The notes: generated from the letters alone by a model not told the origin. Shown: positions 22,688 to 32,944, counted from the stretch's first letter. The stretch is DNA of 64,000 nucleotides from Delphinus delphis (GCF_949987515.2 NC_082697.1:19165730-19229729), one strand, 5' to 3'. Program-made: numbers and translations.

Positions 22688-24166
22688 ATCTATCTATCTA
22701 TTTATTTATTTATTTATTGTTATTAAACATCTTTACTGGAGTATAACTGCTTTACAATGCTGTGTTAGTTTCTGCTGTATAACAAAGTGAATCAGTTATA
22801 TGTATACATATATCCCCATATCCCCTCGCTCTTGCATCTCCCTCCCACCCTCCCTATCCCACCCCTCCAGGTGGTCGTAAAGCACGGAGCTGATCTCCCT
22901 GTGCTATGCGGCTGCTTCCCACTAGTTATTTTACATTTGGTAGTGTGTATATGTCAATGCTACTCTCTCATTTCGTCCCAGCCTACCCTTCCCTCTCCCC
23001 GTGTCCTCAAGTCCATTCTCTAGTAGGTCTGCGTCTTTATTCCTGTCCTGCTCTTAGGTTCATCAGAACCATTCTTTTTTTTTTTTTATTTTAGATTCCA
23101 TATATATGTGTTAGCATACGGTATTTGTTTTTCTCTTTCTGACTTACTTCACTCAGTATGACAGATTCTAGGTCCATCCACCTCAATACAAATAACTCAG
23201 TTTTGTTTCATTTTATGGCTGAGTAACATTCCATTGTATATATGTGCCACATCTTCTTTATCCATTCATGTCGATGGGCACTTAGGTTGCTTCCATGTCC
23301 TGGCTATTGTAAATAGTATGGCAATGAACATTGTGGTACATGACTCTTTTTGAATTATGGTTTTCTCAGGGTATATGCCCAGCAGTGGGATTGCTGGGTC
23401 ATATGGTAGTTCTATTTTTAGTTTTTTAAGGAACTTCCATACTGTTCTCCATAGTGGCTGTATCAATTTACATTCCCACCAACAGTGCAAGAGGGTTCCC
23501 TTTTCTCTACACCCTCTCCAGCATTTATTGTTTCTAGATTTTTTCATGATGGCCATTCTGACCAGTGTGAGGTGATACCTCATTGTAGTTTTGATTTCCA
23601 TTTCTCTAATGATTAATGATGTTGAGCATCCTTTCATGTGTTTGTTGGCAATCTGTATATCTTCTTTGGAGAAATGTCTATTTAGGTCTTCTGCCCATTT
23701 TTGGATTGGGCAGAATTTTGATATTGAGCTGCATGAGCTGCTTGTATATTTTGGAGATTAATCCTTTGTCAGTTGCTTCATTAGCAAATATTTTCTCCCA
23801 TTCTGAGGGTTGTCTTTTTGTCTTATTTATGTTTTCCTTTGCTGTGCAAAAGCTTTTAAGTTTCATTAGGTCCCATTTGTTTATTTTTGTTTTTAAATCC
23901 ATTTCTCTAGGAGGTGGGTCAAAAAGGGTCTTGCTGTGATTTATGTCAAAGAGTGTTCTTCCTATGTTTTCCTCTAAGAGTTTTTTAGTGTCTGACCTTA
24001 CATTTAGGTCTTTAATCCATTTTGAGTTTATTTTTGTGTATGGTGTTAGGGAGTGTTCTAATTTCATTCTTTTACATGTAGCTGTCCAGTTTTCCCAGCA
24101 CCACTTATTGAAGAGGCTGTCTTTTCTCCCTTATATATTCTTGCCGCCTTTATCAAAGATAAGGTG
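22688..24166 (-). mobile_element. young cetacean-type L1, 5'-truncated, with TSD
   Basis: A 1.48-kb L1 lies in reverse: 3' tail at left (T-rich, now TCTA/TTTA units), 3' UTR with 'ctgatctccctgtgctatgc', then ORF2. Flanking duplications atcttggtatt (22677-22687) and atcttgatatt (24167-24177) differ at one base. L1M text continues on both sides, confirming a clean insertion. The 5' end is lost, so neither ORF1 nor the endonuclease or RT is present. Confidence 0.9.
23085..24166 (-). pseudogene. L1 ORF2 C-terminal fragment (broken)
   Basis: About the last 360 codons of L1 ORF2, the C-terminal segment downstream of the reverse transcriptase. Recognisable text includes [20 protein letters not shown] and [20 protein letters not shown]. 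The Cys motif C-x3-C-x7-H-x4-C is intact near 23466-23520. The frame breaks between 23637 and 23678, and again near 23266 where a few bases are missing just after KQPKCPST. Not functional. Confidence 0.85.
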
Positions 24167-25310
24167 ATCTTGATATTTATAAAGAGTATAAGCTGGTTAT
24201 TTTGCAGAATGCCTGTCAAGTTGGGTTTCTCTGATATTTCTTCATGATTTGACTCAGAGTATGCATTTTCAGTAGAAAAAGTAAAGAATTAATATTGTGT
24301 CCTTCTTGGGACAGCATATCAGGATGCACACAATGTTCATTTGTTGATTTTTAGAGATATTAACTTTGATCATTTAGTTCAAGGAATTTCTGCCAGGTTT
24401 CTCCACCATAAAGTTACTGGTTTTTCATTAGTACTCTCTTTGTAGGTAAATACTTTGATACTATGCAAATACTCTGTTTCACAACAAACATTCAACCTCT
24501 AGCTCTAGCATCCATTGATGATCGTCTACTTTCCATTATTCGGTTTACACATATTAGTTGGTGATTTTCTGTAAGGAAGAGCTTTCTCACCTCTCCTAGG
24601 TATGTATGAATGTATATAGGTATGCATACCTATAAGTATTTGTATTGTCACAGACTCATAGATTCTTAGTTTATTGACTGGGTTACAATCCACTTTTGAT
24701 GCTCAAATTTTTGCAAATATAATTAGTCAGAGTCACTTCTAGCTGGCTTCTGTATCCTTGTGGTATGTCCCTATCATTCTTTGGATGCTTTCTTCTATAT
24801 TCCCTGCATGATATTTGGAACTTGTCTTTTTTGCCCCCCAAGGAGTCCTCGCTCCTTTTAGTGGAGCATGGTATTTAGAAGCCAAGATCTGAATGCTACG
24901 AGTGTGTCATTACTTCTAGCCCTCTCAGTGTAAACATACTACCCTTTCCATTTTTATATTTGAAACATCCACGATAGTGAGAAAACTGGCTCCCAATATT
25001 TGGACATATGTGGAAAAGGTATTTTTATTTTGTTTCCAAATAAGGTTTAACATTTTGTCTTCGCCTTTTACATTTTATTAAAAAAAAATCTAATCAAATG
25101 TCTTACATATTTTATCAGTTGAAGTGTTTGCTTTTTCCTTTGTGATTTGGAGTTCTTCAATAGATGTTAAGCATATGAATTTTCATTCTGCTTTTGTTTC
25201 TCATAAAAAAACATATCTTTTTTTCTTTGCATTTCAGATCTCAGGTGAACAAAATTAATTAATCTTGATCCTTGGTTCTGACACATTGTTTTATTGTCCA
25301 TACATGGCCT

Positions 25311-25748
25311 CTGTATTAGTGTGGATTCTCCAGAGAAACAGAACCAATAGGGTATATATATATCTCTATATCCATATCTCCTATATATAAAGAGATATAT
25401 TATAAGGAATTGGCTCACACTGTCATGGAGGCTGAGAAGTCCCAGGATTTACAGTTGGCAAGCTGGAGACCCAAGAGAGCTGAGTCTGGAGGCAGGAGAA
25501 GACCAAAGTCCAAGTTCAAAGACAGTGAAGCAGAGAGAAAGAATTTTTTCTTTTTCAGCCTTTTATTCTACTCAGGCCTTCAATAGATTGGATGAGGATC
25601 ACCCACAGTGTGGAGGGCAATCTGCTTTGCTCAGTCTATGGATTCAAATATTAATCTTATTCTGAATCACCCTCACCAGAAATAATGTTTAACTAAATAT
25701 CTGGGCACCCCGCAGCCCAGTCAAGTTGACACATAAAATTAACTGTCC
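25311..25748 (-). mobile_element. MLT2-type LTR (ERVL)
   Basis: Reverse MLT2: 'attctccagagaaacagaac', 'aaggaattggctcacactgt', 'ttggatgaggatcacccac', 'caagttgacacataaaatta' in order. About 440 bp with no internal retroviral genes. A short TA-rich part lies where MLT2 LTRs carry a natural simple repeat. Confidence 0.9.
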
Positions 25749-26010
25749 CAGCCCCCTTTTATTTAGTTGTTTTGTTTGTGTTTGTGATTATTTTTTGTTA
25801 GTTACTTTCAGTTATGCAATAAACATCTGTGAACTACTTCTCTAAATTCAGCTAGTCCCTTGACAAAAAAGCTACATATGAATATGGTTGTCTCTCCTCT
25901 CCTAATCCGTCCCATGCCTCCTCTACTCTGAGGTCTCCATTACCCTGAATCTTTTTATTCAGTTTTATTAAATAAAGGTAGAACTGTAGTATTAAAAGGT
26001 AGATTTTAAA
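25749..26010. other. AT-rich sequence, probably old L1M
   Basis: No clear element was recognised. Position and composition fit a continuation of the L1M into which the LTR and the L1 tails inserted. Confidence 0.3.
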
Positions 26011-26023
26011 ATGTTGTGGTTTA

Positions 26024-26202
26024 GGGTGGGAGGGAGGGAGACGCAACAGGGAAGACATATGGGAACATATGTTTATGTATGACTGATTCACTTTGTTATA
26101 AAGCAGAAACTAACACACGATTGTAAAGCAATTATACCCCAATAAAGATGTTAAAAAATAAAATAAAATAAAATAAAAAGCTTGGCATCTGTAAAAAAAA
26201 AA
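26024..26202 (+). mobile_element. young L1 3' tail with possible 3' transduction
   Basis: A short L1 3' UTR fragment ('gggtgggagggagggagacg' to 'ccccaataaagatgttaaa') carries an (AAAAT)n-type tail to 26179. It is then followed by 13 unrelated bases and a second A run (26193-26203). Imperfect flanking copies atgttgtggttt (26011) and atgtggttt (26203) suggest the target-site duplication. Confidence 0.75.
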
Positions 26203-26259
26203 ATGTGGTTTTAAATTTTGTGGCAAGGGTATGTAATCCTTTTTAAGACAATTATGATT

Positions 26260-26736
26260 CTTAAATTCCATATATATGTGTTAGCATACGGTATTTGTCT
26301 TTTTCTTTCTGACTTACTTCACTCTGTATAACAGACTCTAGGTCTATCCACCTCACTACAAAAAAAAAAAAATGTCATGAAGAACCTAGGGGTAAGGCAG
26401 GAATAAAGACGCAGACCTACTAGAGAACGGACTTGAGGTTATGGGGAGGGGGAAGGGTGAGCTGTGACAGGGCGAGAGAGAGTCACGGACATATACACAC
26501 TAACAAACGTAGTAAGGTAGATAGCTAGTGGGAAGCAGCCACATGGCACAGGGATATTGGCTCGGTGTTTTGTGACAGCCTGGAGGGGTGGGATAGGGAG
26601 GGTGGGAGGGAGGGAGACGCAAGAGGGAAGACATATGGGAACATATGTATACGTATAACTGATTCACTTTGTTATAAAGCAGAAACTAACACACCATTGT
26701 AAAGCAATTATACCCCAATAAAGATGTTAAAAAAAA
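26260..26736 (+). mobile_element. young L1 3' end with 5' inversion, TSD present
   Basis: The right part (about 26361-26736) is sense L1 3' UTR ending 'ataaagatgttaaaaaaa'. The left part (about 26260-26360) is the immediately preceding L1 segment, ORF2 terminus included, but reversed. This is the standard twin-priming structure. A 16-bp duplication taagacaattatgatt / taagacaattattatt (26244 and 26737, one mismatch) brackets the whole. Confidence 0.88.
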
Positions 26737-26791
26737 TAAGACAATTATTATTAATTTATAATATACATATATTAAGATACACAAAGTACTA

Positions 26792-26902
26792 TAAAAAAGA
26801 ATATATACATGTATAACTGAATCACTTTGCTGTACACCTAAAACTAACACAACATTGTAAATCAACTATATTTCAATAAAAGTTTTTAAAAAATAAAAAA
26901 AA
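26792..26902 (+). mobile_element. 111-bp L1 3' tail with perfect 15-bp TSD
   Basis: It contains only the last 111 bp of an L1 ('aactgaatcactttgctgta' to 'caactatatttcaataaaag' plus A-rich tail). It is flanked by atacacaaagtacta at 26777-26791 and 26903-26917. Its 3' end is the older 'aacattgtaaatcaac' type, unlike its two neighbours. Confidence 0.92.
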
Positions 26903-26917
26903 ATACACAAAGTACTA

Positions 26918-27680
26918 AGTATATAGTTCAATAAATTTTTGGTGGAGAAAAACTTTTTATTTATGTAAACACCCATGTAACTATCTCCCGTTCCAACACA
27001 TAATAAAGAACTTTTCCAGTTGCTTAAAGGACCTGTTTGTAACCTTTTGGTACTTTTTTCATTTAATATCATTTTACCAAAATGTATCCATATGGTTTCA
27101 TGTCATTATGCTTCATTCATTTTGACTACTGTATGCTATTCCATTGTTTAAATATATCATTTTTGCTGATCCACTTTCTCATTGATGGATATTTGAATAG
27201 TTTCCAAGTTTTTGCTATTGAGAACAATGTAGCTCTTGAATATTCTTGGCTGTATGTCTTGATTATACATGTATAATTACATCCATGAGTGGCATTGCTG
27301 GACCATAGAACATATACATATTTGTTATTAGAAGACACTACTCAGTTCTTTTCCAAAATGATAATACCACATTACACTTTGCCAGAAGTGTGTAAGAGAT
27401 CCTGTAGCTTTAAATCTACTCCAAAACTTAGTGTTGTAAACTTTTTTCTTTTGCCAATTGAATGTCCATAAAATTATAGATCACAGTCGTCTTGATTTGT
27501 ATTTTTCTGATCACCAATACTGTTTAAAGACTTGCCAAAAGTTTATTGACTATTCATGCTTTTTCTGTGAAATGCCTGTTCATGTCATTTGCACATTTTT
27601 GATTGGTTTATTCATGATTTTATTTTTGATTTATAGGATAATCTTGGATTTTTCATAAAATAAATTCTATCAATAATTGC
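26918..27680 (-). mobile_element. ancient L1M, ORF2 end region
   Basis: Reverse ORF2-end text: 'attgatggatatttgaatag', 'tttccaagtttttgctattg', 'gtggcattgctggaccatag', 'gtttattgactattcatgct'. Heavily decayed. The same element probably extends left to about 26753 around the small L1 insertion. Confidence 0.65.
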
Positions 27681-27695
27681 TTTTATGCATTCTGC

Positions 27696-27908
27696 TTTTT
27701 TTTTTTTTTTTTTTTGCGGCACGCAGGCCTCTCACTGCTGTGGCCTCTCCTGTTGCGGAGCACAGGCTCTGGACACACAGGCTCAGCGGCCATGGCTCAC
27801 AGGCCCAGCAGCTCTGCGGCATGTGGGATCTTTCCGGACCGGGGCACGAACCCGTGTCCCCTGCATCAGCAGGTGGACTCTCAACCACTGCGCCACCAGG
27901 GAAGCCCC
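27696..27908 (-). mobile_element. cetacean CHR-type SINE with TSD
   Basis: A tRNA-derived SINE in reverse, with poly-T at left, 'gcaggcctctcactgctgtg', 'ctgcatcagcaggtggactc' and the head 'ccaccagggaagcccc'. Flanking copies atgcattctgc (27685-27695) and atgccttctgc (27909-27919) differ at one base. Open frames here are SINE translations, not genes. Confidence 0.95.
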
Positions 27909-27919
27909 ATGCCTTCTGC

Positions 27920-28244
27920 CTTTGCTTTTCAATTTTGCAGTGTTTCCCCACCCTATAATTATTTAAATAATCATCTATATTTCTTCTTCCAGGGCCTTCT
28001 GGTTTTCTCTCTGCTCTTTCCATCACTTGCAGGCCCCACCTAAGCAACATTCCTGAGCTGAGGGTTTGCAGCCTGGGACGTGGGACTTTGCACTTCATAA
28101 TCAGGTACCCAGGCTGCTGTAGGTCTCCACCCTCACCCTTTTCAAGCTCCACCCAAGCTTGGCTGTCACTCTGCCCAGGGAACTGCCTGGAGCCACCTGG
28201 TCTATTTCCAGCAGATATGAGTCATTTTCCTTTCCAAGAAAACA
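27920..28244. other. unique sequence, nothing identified
   Basis: A pyrimidine tract ending ttcttcttccag (to 27991) is followed by about 110 bases and a weak gtaccc donor. One frame is open, but the donor is poor and I do not call an exon. Confidence 0.4.
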
Positions 28245-28400
28245 AAGAGTGTAGCATTTACTGGATACTCTGGGAGATTCAGCTAAACTGCTTTTACAAA
28301 TGAAGACACTGAGGTTCTGAGAGGTGATGTAATGTGTTCAAGATTTCACAGCTAAAAGTACGAGAAAGGCATGAAGACACCAATGTTTCATTTGGGCAAA
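28245..28400 (-). repeat. MIR SINE relic
   Basis: 'ttttacaaatgaagacactg', 'aggttctgagaggtgatgta', 'ttcaagatttcacagctaaa' in reverse MIR order. Confidence 0.75.
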
Positions 28401-28479
28401 TGGATCCACATTTGAAAACTTGGATTTAGTGAACATGACTCCTGCCTCTGAGTCCAAACACTGAATAAAGGAATTCCAT

Positions 28480-29105
28480 GCAGCAGTTCAACTAACTAGC
28501 CTCTCTGCTGTCTTCCCGGTCCCTGTCTTTTGCTCTCTGGTCAACACTCACAGGAAAACTTTTATTGAAACCAGCTCTTGTCTCTCTACGTCTTCAAATG
28601 CATCATCAATGGCTTCCCTTTGCACGTAAAATCTAAATTCTTTATCATGCCCACCTTCCCTCTTCATCTCCTACCCCCATTCTTGTTACTCCTGTAGCCA
28701 CACAGACCTCCTTTACGTTTTTTGAATGTGCTGAGTTCTTTTCCATCTTAAGGCCTTTGCTCCTGTTTTTTCCTTTGCTGGGAATGCTTTTCTCCTTTGC
28801 ATGATCAACTGCTTCTCATCCTTCTGTTTGTGCATTAAATGTCATCTCCTCAGAGAACTCTCTCCTGTCCCTCTTACATACACATCCCTCTCCTTTACAA
28901 GGTACTACAACTTGTTGTTTCCTTACTTACTAGAGCGTATTACAGTCTGTAATTATGTTATTTATTGGCTTTTTATTCTCTCGGGCCCATTTCTCCAATG
29001 GATTGCACTCTCCAAAAGTTTGTTTCTTTCATCTGTAACCTCGGGCTGGGCCAGTGCCGGGCACACCTTTCCATCAATAATTGTTGAACCAATGAATGGA
29101 TCTAG
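28480..29105 (+). repeat. L2 LINE relic, long
   Basis: Forward L2: 'catcaatggcttccctttgc', 'cttaaggcctttgctcctgt', 'aatgtcatctcctcagagaa', 'gggctgggccagtgccgggc' and 'ataattgttgaaccaatgaa'. It covers the ORF2 end through the 3' terminus. The 134-codon frame at 28801-29205 lies in it and is not a gene. Confidence 0.8.
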
Positions 29106-29554
29106 CGGCTACTCAACAATTAGTGGCTTTCATTTCCTTCTCTCTTCTAAGCAGCAGTTGCCATGCACGCATACTGGCACACTCAGCCTGGAGGAGCTTG
29201 AATAGGACAATGGAAATAACAGCTTAGTGGACGTTCCTAGTTTGTATTAGAAAAACTGGCTGAACCTGTTGTTCTAGCTACTGTTTTCTGTTTTGTTTAG
29301 TTTAACTTCAACAAGTTCCTTGGCCTCTGAGCTTCTTCTGGCCTGGGTTTCCATATTCATGAAGATGGGGAGTTCACATTAATGATGATATAATAGGGCA
29401 TATTAACATAATGAGCACACTCCTTGGATAAATCTACCAAAATGTACCTAATTAACTATGACAGCAAAAGGATTCCTGAAGAGATTCCTATACATTTTGA
29501 AAGGGGGTAGGGACCAAATAGGTAAGATTTTCAAGTACTTTATGCGTATGGAGC
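29106..29554. other. unique sequence, nothing identified
   Basis: No repeat, exon or RNA gene was recognised. Confidence 0.45.
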
Positions 29555-29555
29555 C

Positions 29556-29790
29556 CTTTTTTTTTTTTTAAAGCTTTTTTATTTTGAAATCATTTTAGAT
29601 TTACCAGTGAGGCACAAAAATAGTACAGAGAGTTCCCATATACCTTCATCCAGCTTCCCCTAATGTTAACATGTTAGAGAACCACGGCACGTTGGTCAAA
29701 ACTAGGAAACTGATGTTGGTACAATACTATGAACTAAACTACAAACTTTATTTGATTTCACTAGTTTTTCCACTAATGAATGGAGCCCTT
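29556..29790 (-). mobile_element. ancient L1M 3' UTR
   Basis: 'ttttattttgaaatcatttt', 'agagttcccatataccttca', 'cttcccctaatgttaacatg', 'gttggtacaatactatgaac' and 'tttccactaatg' closely follow the L1M 3' UTR in reverse. Confidence 0.85.
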
Positions 29791-30177
29791 TCTTAATACT
29801 TGGTCCTCCATGGAATGATAGAAGTTATGGACAAAGAGGATTCTCGTGGCTCCCATGTGCTGAATGAGGAAACAGACTCAGAATTGTTAATTCTCAGGAA
29901 ATGTTCTAAGCAAAACTGGGATTTGCCATCCTAATTGAGATTAAGAGATGTGTTTTTAAAAATAGCCTCATTCTACCTTCCTGACCAGTCTGGCTGGAAG
30001 TCCCAGAGGCTAGTGCCTGCTCTGCAAAGACTTTTTCTTCTTAGGAATCAGGGGTGAGGAAGCTTAGTTCTTCCTCTTGATGACAGTTGGAGAACTTCAT
30101 GCTTCAAAGAATGGGCTGTGGTTGATATTTAGGGGTAATTAGGCAATATTATTACATTTGAGGAAAGAAAACAGTTA
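29791..30177. other. unique sequence, nothing identified
   Basis: A faint reverse-MIR look ('tgaatgaggaaacagactca' near 29860) is too short to call. Confidence 0.4.
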
Positions 30178-30292
30178 TCCTTCCTTCCCCCTCTCCCTCC
30201 CTTCCTTCCTGTTCCCTCCCTTTATCCTTGCCTCCTTCTCTCACTTTCTTCCATTTGACCTTCTTTCCTTCTTCCTCCTCTCCTTCCTTCTA
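30178..30292. repeat. pyrimidine-rich (CCTT)n tract
   Basis: Over 110 bases, mostly C and T, with ttcc and ccttc units. Frames through it give Ser/Leu/Pro/Phe-rich artefact peptides. Confidence 0.85.
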
Positions 30293-30436
30293 CCAACTAG
30301 GTGCTCACAAACTAGTGGTAGAAAAAAACACGTTAAACATTGTAGTACAAGATGACCAAAACTATATAGAGGGTCATGCATGGACTTCTGGGAACATAAA
30401 CAGTAATGTGTTGATAAACGATTAACAACCAGCTCT

Positions 30437-30650
30437 GGGCTTCCCTGGTGGCGCAGTGGTTGAGAGTCCACCTGCCGATGTAGGGGACACGGGTTCGTGC
30501 CCCGGTCCGGGAGGATCCCACATGCCGCGGCACGACTGGTCCCGTGAGCCATGGCCGCTGAGTCTGCGCGTCCGGAGCCTGTGCTCCGCAACGGAAGAGG
30601 CCACAGCAGTGAGAGGCCCGCATACCGCAAAACAAACAAAAAAACAAAAA
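30437..30650 (+). mobile_element. cetacean CHR-type SINE, sense, with TSD
   Basis: A complete copy from 'gggcttccctggtggcgcag' to an A-rich tail of aaac units. Duplications aacaaccagctct (30424-30436) and aacaaccggttct (30651-30663) differ at two bases. It is the only plus-strand SINE in the window. It retains recognisable internal RNA polymerase III boxes (separate entry). Confidence 0.95.
30449..30502 (+). promoter_or_regulatory. RNA polymerase III A and B boxes of the SINE
   Basis: A-box-like tggcgcagtgg at 30449-30459 and B-box-like ggttcgtgccc at 30492-30502 are the tRNA-derived internal promoter. The B box has T where the tRNA consensus has A (GGTTCGA), as is common in this SINE family. 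Activity is not shown. Confidence 0.7.
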
Positions 30651-30663
30651 AACAACCGGTTCT

Positions 30664-31325
30664 AAGGTGGGGGGTGGGAGATTGGGGGGGGCACTTGATT
30701 TGATTTGTAGCTTTTGCTGCTTTCCACGGTGTAAATACTTCCATCTTGGCAGATTTCAATCTAGCAACCTTGTATTGCTGCACATGGAGTTGGGAAGAGA
30801 TGTACACACCCTGCTTTCTAGCTCATAGGAGCTGACTCAGCACCTTCCTGGAAAGGGCACATAATCTGGTCCATATAGCAGTGGGATTTGTAACATAAGG
30901 GGAAGCTTCCTAGAAGAGGAGACACTTGAGCTGTATTAGTTTCTTTGGGAATGAAGAAAGTAGTAAAGGGAAGGCATTGTAACTCTTCCTCGTTGTATAT
31001 ATTGAAGAAAATAGAGAAAATGCAGGTAAACCAAACTAAGAAAATAAAACTCATGTAATTTAAAACCTGAAAAATTAACACTCTTAACTTTTTTTTTTAA
31101 GGATGATTATTTCTCATGTTTTCTCCTTTTCTTCTCTTTGTGTGTTGAACTCTTATCTTTAGTAAGTGGGCTTCTCTATCCTAGTTAATCTTTTGTCTGA
31201 TAGTAATATTGTGACTACTGTTTCCTTTTAAATTTCATTTTAAACTCATAATCCACTCAAAAATTTTGATGCCTCTCTGTTTAAATTTAGATTCTGATTA
31301 AATTTAAGAATCTTTGTTTATATAT
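30664..31325. other. unique to AT-rich sequence
   Basis: The left half has no recognised element. From about 31090 the text is AT-rich and resembles reverse-strand old L1, but I could not assign it. An 8-base G run lies at about 30684-30691. Confidence 0.35.
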
Positions 31326-31327
31326 CT

Positions 31328-32392
31328 ATATTTCTTCTCATTATATATTATTATAAGATATTGAATATAACTCCCTATGCTATACAGTAGGACTTTATCT
31401 ATTTTACATATAGTAGCTTGTATCTGCTAATCCTAAACTCCTAATTTATCCCCCCCCCTTCCCCTTTGGTAACCAGAAGTTTGTTTTCTATGTCTGTGAG
31501 TCTGTTTCTCTTTTGTAAATAAGTTCATTTGCATCATTTTTTAGATTCCACATGTAAGTGATATCATATGGTATTTCTCTTTCTCTGTCTGAGTTACTTC
31601 ACTTAGTATGGTAATCTCTAGGTACAACCATGTTGCTGTAAATGGCATTATTTCATTCTTTTTTATGGCTGAGTAATATTCCTTTGTGTTTATGTATGTA
31701 TATGTGTATATATATATATATATATTTATATATGAATAAATATGTGATATATATATCTCTATCCATTCATCTGTCAATGGACATTTAGGTTGCTTCCATG
31801 TCTTGGCTATTGTAAATAGTGTTGCTATGAACATTAGGGTGCATGTATATTTTCCAGTTAAAGATTTTTCTGGACATATGCCCTGGAGTGGGATTGCTAG
31901 ATCATATGGTAACTTTATTTTTAGTTTGTTAAGGAACCTCCATACCATTTCCTGTACTGGCTATACCAATTTACATTTCCATCAACAGTGTAGGAGGGTT
32001 CCCTTTTCCCCACACCCTCTCCAGAATTTATTATTTGTAGACTTTTTAATGATGGCCATTCTGACTAGTGTGAGGTGATACCTTATTGTAATTCTGATTT
32101 TCATTTCTCTAATAATTAGCGACATTGAGCATCTTTTCATTTGCTAATTGGCCATCTGTATGTCTTATTTGGGGAAATGTTTATTTAGGTCTTCTGCCCA
32201 TTTTTTTTATTGGGTTGTTTGTTTTTTTGTTACTGAATTGTATGCACTGTCTGTATATTTTGAAGATTAAGCCCTTGTTGATCACATCATTTGCAAATAT
32301 TTTCTCCCAGTCCATAGGTTGTCTTTTCATTTTGCTTATGGCTTCCTTTGCTGTGCAAAAGCTTATAAGTTTGATTAGGTCCCTGTTTTTAT
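31328..32392 (-). mobile_element. cetartiodactyl L1 (older type), ends missing
   Basis: A reverse L1 of about 1.06 kb runs from 3' UTR ('ataactccctatgctataca', 'ccctttggtaaccagaagtt') into ORF2 ('ggttgcttccatgtcttggc', 'ccacaccctctccagaattt', 'ttgctgtgcaaaagcttata'). ORF2 remnants read [20 protein letters not shown] and are broken by indels. A TA/TG repeat interrupts 31690-31760. The usual final ~100 bp and poly-A of this L1 type are not visible at the left edge. Confidence 0.85.
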
Positions 32393-32806
32393 ATATTTTA
32401 AAGTCACACTTACATATAAAATTATAACTATTAAATTCATTCTTCAATCATGTTGATTTCTCTTGCTTTTTGTTGGGTGTTTTTAATGCCTTTCTTTTTC
32501 TTTTCCTTTTTCTTTCTTTTTACCATTATGTACCCTGTGTTAAATTTAGCTTTTCCTGTTTGAATTAAGGAGTTTTAGCATACTTTTGCTTTCTTTTCTA
32601 CCATTCTCCCATTTTTCTCTTCCACTTCACAGTTTTTTTAGCAGGAATTTTACATACAACTTATTGGTATAGAATTATTATTGTTGTTGTTGTCTTTTAC
32701 TCTAAATATAGAGTCTTCCAAAAATAATTTTGACTTTAGTATATGGTCTTAAGCTTAAAACAATGATTTAATATTACCTGTACTTTAACAGATTTTATTG
32801 CTCTGA
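32393..32806. other. AT-rich sequence, unassigned
   Basis: T-rich text that may be older L1, interrupted by the L1 at 31328, but no family-specific words were recognised. Confidence 0.35.
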
Positions 32807-32812
32807 AGTAGC

Positions 32813-32944
32813 ATTTTTTTTTTTTTTCTTTTTGCCATGTTGCATGACATGCAGGATCTTAGTTCCCCTACCAGGGATTGAACTCATGCCCCCTGCAGTG
32901 GAAGCATGGAGTCCTAACCACTGGACCACTAGGGAAGTCCCAGG
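32813..32944 (-). mobile_element. older tRNA-derived cetartiodactyl SINE
   Basis: Reverse SINE of a distinct type: 'caggatcttagttcccctac', 'cagggattgaactcatgccc', 'cctaaccactggaccactag' and head 'ggaagtccc'. It carries the 'one-hundred-thirty-bp, tRNA plus short tail' form, without the longer unrelated 3' part of the CHR copies. Short duplications agtagc (32807 and 32945) flank it. Confidence 0.85.

Larger units (their letters stand above)
21185..25300 (-). mobile_element. ancient L1M element, composite, host of two later insertions
   Basis: Old L1M 3' sequence on the minus strand is recognisable in three blocks: 21185-21310, 21707-22687 and 24178-about 25000. Key words include 'tgtcatgtctctttagttgt', 'ctttaatctggaacaatttc', 'tctgccaggtttctccacca' and 'ggagcatggtatttagaagc', in consensus order across the gaps. 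The gaps are an MLT1 LTR and a younger L1. No reading frame survives. From 25000 to 25300 the assignment is weaker. Confidence 0.75.

Noticed and set aside
27980..28102. acceptor-like ttcttcttccag with open frame
   Set aside because: The only downstream donor (gtaccc) is weak and the frame is short.
27670..28152. 160-codon minus-strand frame
   Set aside because: Most of it is the translation of the CHR-type SINE at 27696-27908. The same peptide text appears from every SINE copy in the window.
28801..29205. 134-codon plus-strand frame
   Set aside because: It lies in the 3' part of a decayed L2 LINE, so it is a chance opening.
30241..30807. 188-codon minus-strand frame
   Set aside because: It is composed of a SINE read in reverse plus a pyrimidine tract, so not a gene.
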